Assembly: GCF_030247195.1 (NCBI RefSeq)
Contig: NC_080672.1
Coordinates: 86,015,113 to 86,079,112, forward strand
Direction of reading: 5' to 3'
From: Topomyia yanbarensis
Lineage: Eukaryota; Arthropoda; Insecta; Diptera; Culicidae
Length of the DNA stretch: 64,000 bases
The notes below the pieces were generated by a model. That model had not been told where the DNA came from and made no database searches. It worked only from the letters and a program-made list of their open reading frames with translations. Below, piece after piece: positions 31,555-44,159 of the stretch. How positions within the stretch are numbered: the first letter of the stretch is position 1; each line of letters opens with the position of its first letter. The translations under genes and the position numbers were made by a program.

Positions 31555-34200
31555 TTATGAAAGGCCCCCTATGGAAATTTGGAGCGCATCGACGATCTGA
31601 GAGTATAATTTGGCTGCTGCAATGTCCGCAGCACACAGTTTTAGACGAGGTAGTGTAATTTTCTTCGATGGAGCGACTCGGAAAATGGAAGCTAGGAGTT
31701 GAACTCGAATTTGTTCAGGAGAATCGATACATCTGGTATGCACCGTACATAGTCTTCCGATTCCGAAGCATCGGAAAACTTACACATACTTCTCCCAAAA
31801 CGTTGCTATATTATCCGGTATCTCATCATCCCAAGCAGAAGTCGAATCGAATGATACCAGGCTCAGGTTCCCAGGAACGACACCAGGCCCAGGTTTCCTT
31901 TCGCCAGGAGTTCGCTAACTTCTGTCCTAAACTGGCTTGGTTCCGTAATTGACTGTGTTCCTCCGATGAAGTCATCTATATGCGCAAAAACTTTACCGAA
32001 GAGCGGGTCTAGCCAGCAGATAGGAATCGCCTTCATCGGTAGCCAGCTGCTGTAGAAAGCGTGTGGCGAGAAAGAACGATGGGCTCAAGCCATACTTAAT
32101 AGTCAACAATTCATAGCATTGGATTGAATTTGTCGGGTCAAATCGCCACGGAATTCTCTGGTAAGGTGCATCGTTGGGATGTAGCAAAACTTGCCAGTGC
32201 ATTTTGGAGATGTCACTTACCAACGCCACAGGAATGTCCGGAATCAGATGATGGTTAATAGGAGATCGTCTAGCACCACAGGGCCCACTAGCAGAGCTTC
32301 GGTAAGGGATGAGCTGGTAGAAGTCTTGGCCGATGCACGAAGAGCACACGTACTCTCGTCATTGTGTTGGTTTTCTTCACTACCGTTCACTATGTCCTGT
32401 CGAACATACTGCATATGTCCAAGGGAGAGACATTCTTCCATAAGCTTGTGGTATTCATTTGCGAGTCGTTTTTCCAGGAGGAGGAACCGATGGAGTGCCG
32501 TCGGTTTGGCATCTCCAATCAGATCATCGAACCATGTATCGTCCCTCTGTTGTGGTAGATAAAAATATTTTTCACATCGTCTTTATTCCGGTGAATAAGC
32601 GGACCAGAATTGCAGCTATTTAATCCTCCTAAACTGTTAGACGCTCTCTTCAAGCGTCAATAAGGAAATGGCTATGATGCTATAGGGAGGATTCTGTTTA
32701 GCTGGATGGACTTTACCAACTGCGCCAGAAACTAACACTATCACGCTATCGACAAGCATCGGAAGAGAATTGGGTAGTTGAATCCTATTTGCCGCCTGAA
32801 AGAATGAGAGGAAATGCTTGATCATGTCTATTGGCGGACGTTAATGGAATTGGGTGTCCCCCAGGAACAGATTTCATGGAAGTTTCCAACAGTCCACTGG
32901 AATATCGTAGACGGGTAGATCAGGAGTTACTTTTGAAAGCTTCAAAAACTTTTCATTCGCAAAAAAACCTGCTTCCGAGACCGGATCTGGACATGAGCTG
33001 ATTCTCTAGCGTTTCACGATTGCTCACCGATCCCTTGAACGATGACAATGGGTAGGTTTCGCTTGAGTCTTAGCAGTTAAACCATCTTATAGATAATCAG
33101 ATTTGGTTGAGAAACGCAATCCAAAATCGCACTTGCGATATACTCCTTACCATAATAATCAACCGCTGTCCGCATAAGTACGTTCAGGCTGTCAGTGCCT
33201 TGCAGTAGTAGACTACAGCAAATTCTGCTGAATTTCTGGATGAAAGGGAGTACGGGAGATGTCGACTCGTCACCTGCCTACACTCACGTTGGTCGACGTT
33301 CGGGAGACATTGCCAGTACAGGATGAAGCCTAGTCGGAGAGAGAGAGGGCCCTGCACTGCCTGCAGGTATATTTTAAAAAACATTGCATTGAAAAATGAT
33401 CACTTTTAAACAGTTCAAACACAGCCGATTTGAATTGATCAGGGAAAGGTGATCAGTTGAATTCATTTTCTCGAACCTTGCGCACTTTACTAACCGAAGG
33501 CGCTGTTCGCAAGCGTAGCACTAGCCTGGACTATCGACTGCTGTGCCGGGCGACAATTTCATCTGGGAGGACTTGCGCGTGGCCGAAACACGAGAGAACA
33601 TGACGTACTGTGATGAAGGTTGAACGTGATTCACCGAAATGAATTCCAGAACACGGATGCGTCGATGCAGGAACTTAATAAATGCTTCATGACTCGGCGT
33701 CTCAATATTCGATGCATGATCCTCCCCCGTCTCGAGAGTATCATCGGTAATGCGAATGTACAGCAAATATTCCAGTATTGTGCCCCAACCGTCCACTGGT
33801 TTCATAAACTGGCGCAGGATTTGGTATGCCGCTAAAACTCGTCGAGGATCCCATGCAACGAAGTTATAGTCTCTTCCTTTCCATTGGTCCTACAGTGTCG
33901 GCTGTAAGTGTCGTTTCTTCAGAAGGTACTCAATCGCATACCTTCCGACCAATGCCTGCCAAACCAATGAATAAATGGTGGCACTGATCGCGAACGTCTC
34001 GATTATCTGAGGGATTTCGCCCGTTGCCGCTGATTGGAGGTAGTGGAACTTCTGAATCTCCGGAACATCCCGATTCATATGGATCAAAGCGAGGAACAGG
34101 TCGTGGAAAGCCAACATCTGGTTGAATTCTCCATTGAATTCAAGCAAAGTGATCGTCGGCAGTTTCAGATCCTTAAGACTGGAGGAAAATGTAGAGGGGT
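31555..34200 (-). pseudogene. BEL/Pao retrotransposon gag-pol, decayed and 3'-truncated
   Basis: In minus-strand order: gag-like domain at 34147-33890 (FHDLFLALIHMNRDVPEIQKFHYL); aspartic protease near 33170-33060, where the active-site triad reads DCV instead of D-S/T-G; RT N-terminal part near 32560-32244 (ASAKTSTSSSLTEALLVGPV); RT core 32349-31993 (ALVSDISKMHWQVLLHPND); and RNase H start at 31743-31555 (RVAPSKKITLPRLKLCAA). Integrase and the 3' LTR are missing. Many frame breaks; inactive. Reading these families together with the LTR/primer site at 35.3 kb gives the element direction. Confidence 0.85.
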
Positions 34201-35261
34201 ATGATAAGGAGCACTGCCAGCAGGAATAGACGGAGATAGTTTTAAAGGCAGACCAGCCCTTAGTTTATAGAATTGCTCTTCAAAGGCAGAGCGAATGTGG
34301 GTATATACCTTGACTCGTTTCCTCGATGCCTTCAAGAACCACTTGGATGTCTTCGAGGTACTGCCGGATCGCGTCCAGCTTATTGCTCGGATTTACAACA
34401 TCGAGCCTGTCTCGTTACTCCTGGAAGGCCGCCAAAAATATTTCCGCTCTTCTGGGTGAAGCAAGAAGTGCCGTACGTCGAAGCATCGGCTAGCTGATGT
34501 CTCCGCTGGTCGTCCATTTAGGAAGTCGCTGACGTAACCAGCGTTGTGGATGTATACAGATGCAGAACGTAGATTTTCTGGTAATAATTGACGTCAGTAG
34601 CTCTGGGATGAAGATTAAAACCCCTAAATGCACCTTGAAAATTATTATTAGTCAACGGCAATCTACTTGCGATCAGAAGCTCTAACCGATGCAGATCAGG
34701 CGATCTAGCTGACGGTTGGTGCTCACCACCAGTGCGAAAAGGAAATGAGCAGCAAATGCAAATAGAGAATCAGAACGGTAATCGGAGAATTACAGCTAGC
34801 CCCCTGGTTCAGTGAGATGAGGAACAGCAGCCTTTTTCGGCCTTGGTGCATGAAAGACTGGCCTTCTGGATTGAGAAAACTGCCTTGGTAGCCCGATGCT
34901 GAAGACCAACCGATGGTTTGAACCAAATTCCATCCGAAACGGTAGCCGGAACCTATCTTAACCCTCGTGGATCATGGACAGTGGAAATGGATGGTGGAAC
35001 TCGAAAAATATGGAAAAGCGCCATCTAGAGCGCACCAGCGGAAATCAGAAAGGAATTGAACTGCTACTAACCTGATACCAGTAAAATATTTGATTTGTAT
35101 TTAATTATCTGCAGCCCGGCTAGCAGAAATCTCCTCGAGGTACATAGGTTGCCAAACCCGATGGAGGATGCCACACAATGCCGCTTCAGCGCCTTGGCTT
35201 GGCGTCCCACAGACTTCCGAAGGCGCTGCAGAGCGTGATCGCATACAGCAATCAATCCCGG
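34201..35261 (-). other. Decayed 5' part of the BEL/Pao internal region
   Basis: Lies between the primer-binding site and the recognisable gag domain, so it should encode the gag N-terminus. No frame longer than about 70 codons survives and I cannot identify motifs. Confidence 0.4.
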
Positions 35262-35553
35262 TCACGCCACCAATTTGTGACGATCAACGGAAAGTGTGCA
35301 ATGATTCGATAGACGGTATCCTGAAGTATCCTAGAGGGAACCATTCTTGCGATGGAATTAATTTCACCTGGTAATATCACGACTTTTAGTAACAACCAAG
35401 GAGGTATATTTGCGTGTGCTCTTCTCGACGGTCATCCAGAAACTAACTAAGCAGCAGCAGCGGAACCTTTACACATCATTGCGTGCTTGTAAGAACTCGT
35501 GCAAATAGTTTTCACATCTGTGAGAGTAGGAGTTTGCTGTACTGATCGAACAA
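35262..35553 (-). repeat. BEL/Pao primer-binding site and 5' LTR candidate
   Basis: On the minus strand TTGGTGGCGTGACCGGG (about 35279-35262) follows a CACAAA LTR-like end. BEL elements commonly have a TGGTGGCGTGACC-like primer site complementary to a host tRNA. The LTR would run from about 35553 (TGTTCGATCAG) to 35283. The start is a guess, as no second LTR remains. Confidence 0.5.
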
Positions 35554-36716
35554 TATTTTATGGCACGACGCCATATGCTATATGTTGCATCGGTGTAGCA
35601 AAAATGGCTATTAATAATCAATACAATATAACGAGAATAAATAATATAATAAACATGATTTAATGGACTAAAAGCAAAGCAATTAATACGTCAATAAAGC
35701 ATTGTTCTTTGTGTTGAAATAACTGACACAAATTGGTAACAATTCTCAACCTTCATACATGATTTAACGTCATCATTCCACCCTGACAAGATCATACGTA
35801 TTCCCTACGCATATTAAATGCCTTGTAGTCAGAGATGTAATGCACCTCAGAGCAAATAAAGAGAAGAATAAAAACACTTTTTGCACTTTCCATGCGAGCC
35901 ACCGCTTTTCTCTTTTACAATAAACCTCTTAGCTCCGATGTGTTTTGCTCCCATATGTGCATTCTACTCCATGGCTGCACACCTCAAAGAGCAGAAAAAA
36001 GAGGCTCTTTAGTGTGAATCTTGGTCCCACGCACACGAAAGCAAAGAAGGCAACCAAGATACATTTTAAAAACGTTCTTCCTATCAATCTTTATCTGAAT
36101 TGTAGTTTGATTCGCCTTCCTACCTGCTTGCCAGTGAGGGGAGGCACAACAAAGTGGCTCTTCAAGGTTATTCTTTGTGCGAAATTCTGCAGCTCTTGGT
36201 GCACAGATCTTTCTCTTTTTGTGTGTGTTTTTGTGTCGCTCTTTTTTCATCGTGAATTGCACTCTTTGTGCACATTGTGTGAGCTAATAACAAGGCTGCT
36301 TGTAGTATAGTTCCTTACTTGGTCAAAAAACACACAACAAACAAAAAATTACTTTGCTCAGTCCAAAGAAATAACAGCCCGTTCCCTTACAATGCCATCA
36401 AATCAACAAACATTTCAAATTACATGTGGCAATATATGTGCATTGTGCAATTTTAAAAATTATTTAATGAAGACTATTACTTATTAGCAATAAAATAAGA
36501 TCGGAAAAATAGTCAGCATACCAAGGTGGCTCATTTTGAAAGATAGCACTGTCGATAAATCAAATTATAAAAATAGGTTATAAGAGACGCGGATGAAGAT
36601 AGCTAACTACTGACTTTTTCAGCATACTCTACACTCGCTTGAAAAAAATGTCCATGGTTATTTCGTCATCCTGATAATTCGTTAAGCGACAAACTCTGGA
36701 ATGCAACAATTTTGTG
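35554..36716. other. No gene
   Basis: AT-rich. Between about 35835 and 36270 there are several CTCTTTTT / AAAGAG stretches in opposite orientations that might be a decayed MITE. The 121-codon plus frame at 35945-36310 and its antisense frame have no recognisable motif and I do not call them. Confidence 0.4.
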
Positions 36717-38870
36717 TTAGAATAGCCTTTCTCTATCTTCGCATAACAATACCAGCGAACATGTCGAGATTTGACCCTTAAGTCCAAGACAATTTACTAC
36801 TGTAGACTTCTCTAAATCTATTTTAAAAATTGTTTCACGCATCAATAGGAGCAGAAGTTGCGCTTGTTCACGCTTTCTAGAAACAACGATCAGCTCAGTT
36901 TTCCCCGTGGAGAACTCATTAGCCAGCTGAAGAGCCCTACGTAGCCAAATTGCCCAAAGTATTTTGCAATGGTTTCTGCAAATCGGAAGCTTTATGTACA
37001 TCAACCGAGACCACCCGTCATCTGCAAGTTACTTTAGTGTGAACGAATTGACAACATATTCATAACTGTCACTCTCGTTAAAGTTGTACAGAAGCGGACT
37101 TAGACATGAGCTCTGGGGAAGATCCATATAGCTATTGAACTGCCATACGAAAAATACAAGTGCTTTTCAGACAACAAATTGCACAGAATTTTTTTAAAAC
37201 AGGTAAGGCGCATTTTCTCCGACAGAACATTAATAGAAGCTGAATTAAAAGTCCCCTTGGAATCTACGAGCGCGGCAGGCATCTGCTCTTTGCAAACATT
37301 GTTTCCGACCCAATAGTCGAAACAAAAGAGAATTATTTACTAGAACAATTTTCAGATGCAAGATAGCAGTGCAATCAGCCGATACGAATTGTGATCGGAG
37401 GCTGGTTTTGAAATGGTAATGACCTTCACTTAGCCCTTGTCATAAAATACAATGTTACCCTCTAAGAACTTCTTAAATAAAGTTAACATCGTTTTTGGTC
37501 AGAATCTGGCAGATGTTTCGACAAATTGATTTCGATTCTGTTTGGCCCCGGGGCTATGTTGTTACATGATAAGAGAGCTAGATTTGTTCGAAATAGAGTC
37601 GGCTTGGTACGAATTCCTACTTACCATTTCCCAAGCAACTCCTATTATCCTTTAATTCTAATCTGACAAGTGACAATTTTAATGCCTGTTGTCGAAAAAA
37701 GATCGATTCAATTGAAAGAGTAGCACTTTTTGATCCCCAAGAGAACTCCTCCATAAGTGTCTCTATAAGTGTCCTCTTGATCCAAGTGAATAATATTAAA
37801 ATCGTGGAAGCTGAGTCGCTTTTATGGATAATACTTCTACAATTTCACTGTAAAATAGTGATTAAATCCGTCACCTCGTTCGATGTATTAGCCATCGAAA
37901 GATACAATAGCTGTAAGAAGGGGCCGTTTTTCAGACAACTTTAACAGGGTTAGGAGTACTGAAAGCTGTGAAAAACACTGTATAACATATTAATCCAGCG
38001 CAGATTTCTTTCTCCGACTGCGATATACGAAACACTTGGAGTTTTTAATATCCTAGGAAGTGCCGATAACTCCTTTTTTACACACAGATTTCCAAAACCA
38101 GGAGCTACTTGCTTCGATGTTGTACCAGTACTGCCGCCAGCTGTTATTTTTGAAAGACCTTGAAGGGACGCATTCTGGCCTTTACAGCGATGTTTAGGAT
38201 AGAAGATGTTTCTCCGCTTTCCATTGTTTCTAGGCACAGCTGAAGAAGCCCCATTCGTCAGTATTCAAATTAGTATATATTTGTAGTGGTCGACGACGTA
38301 GCTCTCATTAGCACTTCCTGCAAAAGATTGCTTATAGTGTCCCTGAAGGAAACGCTTCTGTTTCTTCTAGCGCTGTTTGTGCGCAGGCCATGTCGAGAGA
38401 TCATGTGGATATGTTTCCCCACCGTAAATCACTATTCGACATCCCTTTCACAGGAATCATACCGTTAACTCCCACTACATTTTTCGCAACGAACCTTTTT
38501 GTTACAACGTAAAGCTATATGTCCCAATTGTCCAATTGTTCAAGTCCACTGTAATGCAATTTATGACCTGCGGCACAAAAAGACGAACAATTAAACGAAC
38601 CTTGCCAAAGAGAAGATAATTAAGTAGAACAGACCCGGTGAGGGTCACGCGATATGACTCAAGGTTGACATAGATCCTCTTCCCATCAGCTGCGACTGAT
38701 GCTTAATGCAATCATTTGCAGTCCAGTATCTTCACTGGCTGTAACATGGGGTTTTTCAAACAATTGACCCCGTTTTGCAGCTGATCTGCGCAATTTAAGC
38801 TCAAATCGGTAACCACGCTTTCGATTTCGACATGGTTTGCTGGTACGTAGACTCTCTTTTTTAGAATAAG
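36717..38870 (-). pseudogene. Non-LTR retrotransposon (family A, gag + RT), heavily decayed
   Basis: Minus-strand order: gag-like ORF1 debris at 38870-38280 and its C-terminal KRRNIFYPKHRCKGQNAS block at 38237-37950; RT start near 37560-37390; palm with SKGTFNSASINVLSEK near 37260; LPQSSCLSPLLYNF near 37120; a LADDG catalytic box near 37030; and the thumb 37004-36717 (STGKTELIVVSRKREQAQL). It shares blocks with the copy at 58.9-61.5 kb. Jockey/I-type organisation, clade unresolved. Numerous stops. Confidence 0.7.
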
Positions 38871-38875
38871 GCTTG

Positions 38876-39600
38876 AAAGGCTTCAAAAGCCTGGTCTGTA
38901 GTGTATTGGCACTGTGCAGGACTCGCGACTCACGTTCGTGCCTAACCACTAAAAACACTCTTTACTTTTTAACGCCCTTCTTCACCACAAATCTACGTCA
39001 AGGTATTACTTCGTGAGAGAGGGGCTCGTTGTTTCATCGCACCCCTTTCTTCTGGTCTATATCGGTGGCCTACTTGGTTCATGAAATGGCTCGACCTTTG
39101 AGCTCTGATTTAACTATCGACTCTTCTCTTGCTTCTTGTCTCCATCTCTTATGTCGCCATTTAGCTCTCGTCCCCGTGAGCCGTTTAGATGTTGATTCCA
39201 GCTTATGTTTCCGTGAGTTATTCAGCTCCCGGCCTTATCATGATCTACTTGGATAGTGCCCAACGGAGAACTCACCCTACTCCGACCGATAGTTCCCCGA
39301 CGGCAGAATTTCTCCCGACACCGATGCCCGCTTCCTTGAGCCATTTAGCTCCCCGCTTCCTTGAGCCATTTATATCAACTCGGATATTATCCTACTCCGA
39401 CTGAGAGTTCCCCAGCAATGGAATCTCTCTCGGTATCGGTGTTTGCTTCGTGAGCCAATTATCTCCCATTTTCGTTACGATTCTGTCGGATATTCCAAGG
39501 CGGCGAATCTACCCTACCGTGAATTCCCCGGCGGTAGATTGCTCCCGATACCGATGTTCGTTTTTGTAATCCATTTAGCCGCAAGATTATACTGTATCGA
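38876..39600 (-). repeat. 5'-truncated non-LTR 3' UTR with tandem units
   Basis: On the minus strand repeated 'gggagctaaatggctca' and 'gtcggggaact.tc.gtcggagtagg' units (39230-39560) resemble the R1-like units at 6.3-7.3 kb, followed by about 330 bp (39205-38876) nearly shared with 45960-45626. Both copies stop at the same place ('aggcttttgaagc') but start at different places, the pattern of 5' truncation with a fixed 3' end. Confidence 0.55.
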
Positions 39601-40026
39601 TTTTGCTGGCTATTTTCGGCAAATTTTAAGACTAAGAGAAACGAAAGCAATGAAATTGAAAGACGGATAGGTATTCTAGAGCAAATTAGTTATAAACTTA
39701 GAATGGAAAACTAGGACTAGGCAGGCTCGCATGTTTTACCGCCGGCGTCTTTTTTACATAATTTTGACCATTTATATGATAATCCCCCCTTAAGGGAGGG
39801 AAGGGTTTCAGCGTAAACAAAACATTTTTTGGCAATTATTTGAAACTTTGGGTCAAGCGGATTGACCAAAACTTCATCTATTTTTGATATTATGAGTACT
39901 TATATCTTTTCAATAATAAAAGCTACAGTTTTGAAGAATTCGAAGGAAATGTCTGTCTTCAAAAGTTCTGAAAGACTACTTAAAGATATGTTGAAAAAAA
40001 ATGAAGACTGCCAAAGTTATATTAAA
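39601..40026. other. No gene
   Basis: AT-rich spacer before the dispersed repeat. Confidence 0.4.
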
Positions 40027-41160
40027 ATTTGGTTTTTGCCTTTCTCAATAGAAAGGTATTGCAATTGCTCTGAATTCCAACTTTTTAACGGAGGCCCGGA
40101 GGGCCGAGTGATATATACCATTCGATTCAGTTCGTCGAGTTCGGCAAATGTCTGTGCGTGTGTATGTATGTGTGTATGTATGTATGTGTGTGTATGTGCG
40201 TCTGTGTGTATGTGACCAAAAATGTCACTCATTTTTCTCAGAGATGGCTGAACCGATTTTGACAAACTAAGTCTCAACTGAAAAATACAACGCTCCCATA
40301 GGCTGCTATTAAATTTCTGATGGATCCGACTTCCGGTTCCGGAATTACAGGGTGATGAGCACGATCACGTAGAAAATGTCGATTTTAACCCTTAAATGCG
40401 CAATGTTGTTTTAAAACAACATTTCGAAAACCATCTCAAAATTATCATAGCAACGTACTAAAGCTGTAAGACAATTTTCAGAAAATTTGAAAAAAATCGG
40501 TTTGCGCCTTTAAGGGTTAATAAATTCTGCAATGAATGTATAATGGTGAAAAATTTTCCAAAATGTGACCACAACTGCTTCGATTTGTAGTACTAGGTCA
40601 CTAACAGCCATTCAAAGTCTTTTTGGTCACATTGACCACCATCATCGGTTCCGGAAGCCCCGGTGGAAGTATCCTAATTCAGAATAACAGTCACATCGGT
40701 TTCTCGGAGATGGCTAGACCGATTCAACCAAACTTAGTCTCAAATGAAAGATGTTGCGTTCCCGTAAATGGCTATTAAATTTCATCCCGAACCGACGTCC
40801 GGTTCCGGAGTTACGGGTTGTGGCGTGCGGTCACATAGCAAATTGTGATTCAAACCGATACTCCGATGAAAGCAAAAAAGGTAAAAATTTCGCTAAAATG
40901 TCTCTCAAACAACTTAAATTTGCAGTTCTAGGTCACCGACGGCCAAACAAACTTTCGTTGACTACATTGACCACCATAGACGGTTCCGGAAGTACCCGGG
41001 AAAAGCGGCCATCTTTCAAAACTGGCAAACTCATATCAGTTTCTCGGAAATGGTTGAGTCGATTTTCACAAATTTAGTCCCAAATGATAGCTATATTATC
41101 TCCACAGATATCCATAAAATTTCGCACGGATCGCTTATATGATTCCGGAAATATAGACTA
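40027..41160 (+). repeat. Dispersed mosquito repeat, longest copy
   Basis: Opens with GGTTTTTGCCTTTCTCAAT / AGAAAGGTATTGCAAT, continues with 'gaggcccggagggccgag', a TG/TATG microsatellite (40146-40215), then repeated sub-blocks 'ctcagagatggctgaaccgatt', 'tccggttccgg(a/g)attacggg' and 'ggtcact.acagcca'. The same order is found at 45462 and 52743. No coding capacity; no terminal duplication found. Confidence 0.75.
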
Positions 41161-42068
41161 AACCGTCCGTTCACATATGAAATTAAGCGCCCAAATCGAA
41201 GATAATACTATTTGAAATAGTTTAATTTATGATAAAACTTCTCATAACTTTGAAACGATAAAAAATAGTAGTTGGTGTTTTAAAGCAAATTATGCGCCCT
41301 AAAATAATTGTGAATTTGTCCAAAAGGAACTTTAGTGTAAAATAAAGTCTTAAAGTTATAGAAATAAAAGCACTTTTTAAAAAACACCCTAAAGCTTACA
41401 TTTGAATTTCTCGTGCGATGAAGTTTCTTCAGTAAAATTGTCTAAAATGTGTTCCTCTACAACTTCATCGAAGACAGTCAAGTTCTATCTTGATCCGTTA
41501 GAAAGTTCAATTTTAAATCTTGCTTCTGTTTAAACGAAAAAAGGCCCTTCCAAAGTACAACGACTTTTCTAAACATATTGTAAGGCTAAGTCATTTAGTT
41601 TTATCAAAAAGTTAAAATTCCTACAAAATTTGCATTCTGGACCACTGTGCACTGTCTTTAATAAAGTTATTAAAACACTGAGTCATAGTTCGACGAATGA
41701 AATCTTCGTAGACCACCCTAGAAATGCAGCAAAAAGCGTACAAATTCGTCACGGTTTTCACTTCACGCGATTATCAGGCAATATGCCAGGAAACTAATTC
41801 ACTCTTTGCAGATTGTAAATCAATCTTTGACGTGTAATTAAAACGTTTCCTGTACAACACACTTCGTTTCGTTCACTGTGTTCATGCAATTTACATCTTA
41901 CCATAAAATTAACGCCTACTAAGACGTACAATAATTTTACGCTTTGCGTTCCTTGGTCTAAATACAGTTCATTAACTCGATTACTAATCTTTATGACCAA
42001 CACCCAGACATACTCACTAGATTTCAACCCAGTTGTTGGTGGTAAAATTTTATCTTTTATAATTCCAG
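41161..42068. other. No gene; 5' flank of the transporter gene
   Basis: AT-rich. The missing first transporter exon should lie upstream on the plus strand, but no in-frame candidate here has an acceptable donor and intron length: the ATG at 41993 would leave an intron of only about 30 bases. Confidence 0.4.
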
Positions 42069-44073
42069 CAAGCAAACGGAATCGCCGTCACCGTTGCCCT
42101 TCCGAATGTCCCGGTACGGGAGAAGTGGGGCAAAGGTGTAGAGTTTATGCTATCCTGCATAGCCTACTCCGTTGGGTTCGGTAACATTTGGAAGTTTCCG
42201 TACACTGCACTGCAAAATGGAGGCGGAGCATTTCTCATCCCATACCTGGTGGTCCTGTTTGTGATTGGACGACCGATCTACTATCTGGAGATGGTGATGG
42301 GACAGTTTTGCAGCAGTGGTTGCGTGAAGATCTACGATCTGGCACCAATAATGAGAGGTTGCATGATTTGGTGGAATCTTTGAACTACTATATTTTACCA
42401 TTATCTCAACCGTCTTTTCAGGAGTTGGCATTGGCCAATCTCTGGCAATGTTCGTTGTTATGACCTACTACACACCGGTGTTGGCCATCACGTTGCGTTA
42501 TCTGATAGCGTCCTTCAATACGGAGCTTCCTTGGAGCAAATGCGATACTTCCTGGAGTCGATGCATTGATTCGGATTATCGAGGATTCTTGAATAGCAGC
42601 GATCCAAAGCTGAGGACCCTGAATGTATCTGCGGAACTCTACTTTACGTAAGTTTATCGTTCGTTTTTCTTAAGTAAACATAAATGTTTGAATTTAATTA
42701 TAGGAAAACAGTCATGCATCGGGCTCCTCTGGATCAGGGGATCGGAATTCCCGACGTTAATCTGACCTTGTGTCTATTAATCTCTTGGATAATTGTTGCC
42801 ATTATCTTGATCAAAGGAATTCGTAGCACCGGAAAGGCAGCCTACTTCCTAGCTCTGTTTCCGTACGTTATCATCTTGATACTATTCATACACACTTGTA
42901 CTCTGGAGGGAGCCAGTACGGGAATCATGTATTTTCTCACGCCGAAATGGGATCAACTTTTCACGGCTCACGTTTGGATGGAAGCGGTTACTCAGTGTTT
43001 TTTCTCGCTATCGATTTGCTTCGGTGGAATCATCGCTTATTCATCGTTCAATCATTTTTCCAACAACGTTTACAGGTGAGTCATAGTGCCTAAATAATAC
43101 AAGATTTCAAAAAAAAAAGATTTAACTTTTCAGAGATGCCATGATCATCTCTTGGCTGGACACACTAACATCAATCATTATAGGCTGCATCGTGTTTGGA
43201 GTGTTGGGAAACCTTGCCCATGTTACCCACAAAGGTAGCATCCAGGACGTGGTTCGGCAGGGACCGGGATTAACATTCATAGCCTACCCGGATGCCATCG
43301 CCAAGTTCGAGTACTTTCCACAGCTTTTCTCGATCCTGTTCTTCTTGATGTTGTTCATAGTCGGCATAGGAAGCAACTTAGGGGTCGTCACCAGCATTAT
43401 TACCGCCATCCGAGACAAGTGCCCAACGGTGCCTAACTGGAAAGTTGCCAGTGCGATCAGCGTCATCGGTTTCTGCCTTAGTACAATCTATATGGCCCCA
43501 GGAGGGATGGATCTGTTGGATGTGTTTGACAATTATGGTGCTAAGTATGTTACACTCACGCTGGCACTCTTCGAACTGATCACGTTCGCGTGGATCTACG
43601 GAGTAGATCGAATTTGCCGAGATATTCAGTTCATGCTTAACATCGACACGAGCAAATTTTGGCGGATTTGCTGGGCGATTGTAGCCCCATCGGTTGTTGG
43701 TATGATTCTGATTGGATGCTTGGTTGACCATGAACCGGTGGCGGTTCCGTTCGAGTACAATGGTGGGCAAGGAATTATTCTGCAATGGAATAGAATCTAA
43801 ACATCATTTTTAATTTCAGTTATTGGTTGGTGTATTTATGGGCTTGCGGTGGTTCAGCTTCCACTTTGGGGTATTTACGCGGTGTATACCCAGAAGCACA
43901 AAGGAGTGATCAGGAAAATTCGACTGGCTTCTGAACCGTCGAAAAATTGGGGTCCAGAAAATGATTCTACAAGGGGTTTGTATAAATTATATGTTGAGAA
44001 AAATAAGGCACTGCTAGATCACAATGAAGATACTAGTTTGTGGAAGGTTGTCTACAGGAGAATTTTTAAGTAG
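42069..44073 (+). CDS. SLC6-family nutrient amino acid transporter (NAAT-like), 5' exon missing
   Basis: Five exons: 42069-42357, 42422-42647, 42704-43075, 43134-43762 and 43820-44073. All introns are GT-AG and 56-64 bp; phases agree, giving 589 residues and a stop. TM1 carries [20 protein letters not shown], the unwound sodium-binding segment, and is followed by [12 protein letters not shown], typical of insect NAAT-type members. A Cys pair (CDTSWSRC) in extracellular loop 2, TM6 ([10 protein letters not shown]) and TM8 ([13 protein letters not shown]) follow. The family couples sodium to amino acid uptake at the plasma membrane. The arginine of the usual W-R-F-P motif is Lys here. A stop just upstream of 42069 and the first Met lying inside TM1 show that an upstream exon with the N-terminus is needed; I did not find it. 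Confidence 0.9.
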
Positions 44074-44146
44074 ATATTAAATTTTTAGTATTATCAAATT
44101 GTTGCATTAGCTATTTTAATAACAATGATACGCTCGAATTAAAATT

Positions 44147-44152
44147 AATAAA
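44147..44152 (+). promoter_or_regulatory. Polyadenylation signal of the transporter gene
   Basis: AATAAA lies 74 bp after the stop codon, the normal distance for a short 3' UTR. Confidence 0.55.
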
Positions 44153-44159
44153 GATGCCT

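Noticed and set aside
35945..36310. 121-codon plus-strand frame with hydrophobic C-terminus
   Set aside because: Lies in low-complexity CT/GA-rich, probably repeat-derived sequence, with an equally long antisense frame and no recognisable domain.
41993..42068. ATG at 41993 as the transporter's first exon
   Set aside because: In-phase donors would leave an intron of only about 30 bases before 42069, too short for splicing.
43284..43785. Minus-strand frames over the transporter exon
   Set aside because: Shadows of the SLC6 coding exon.
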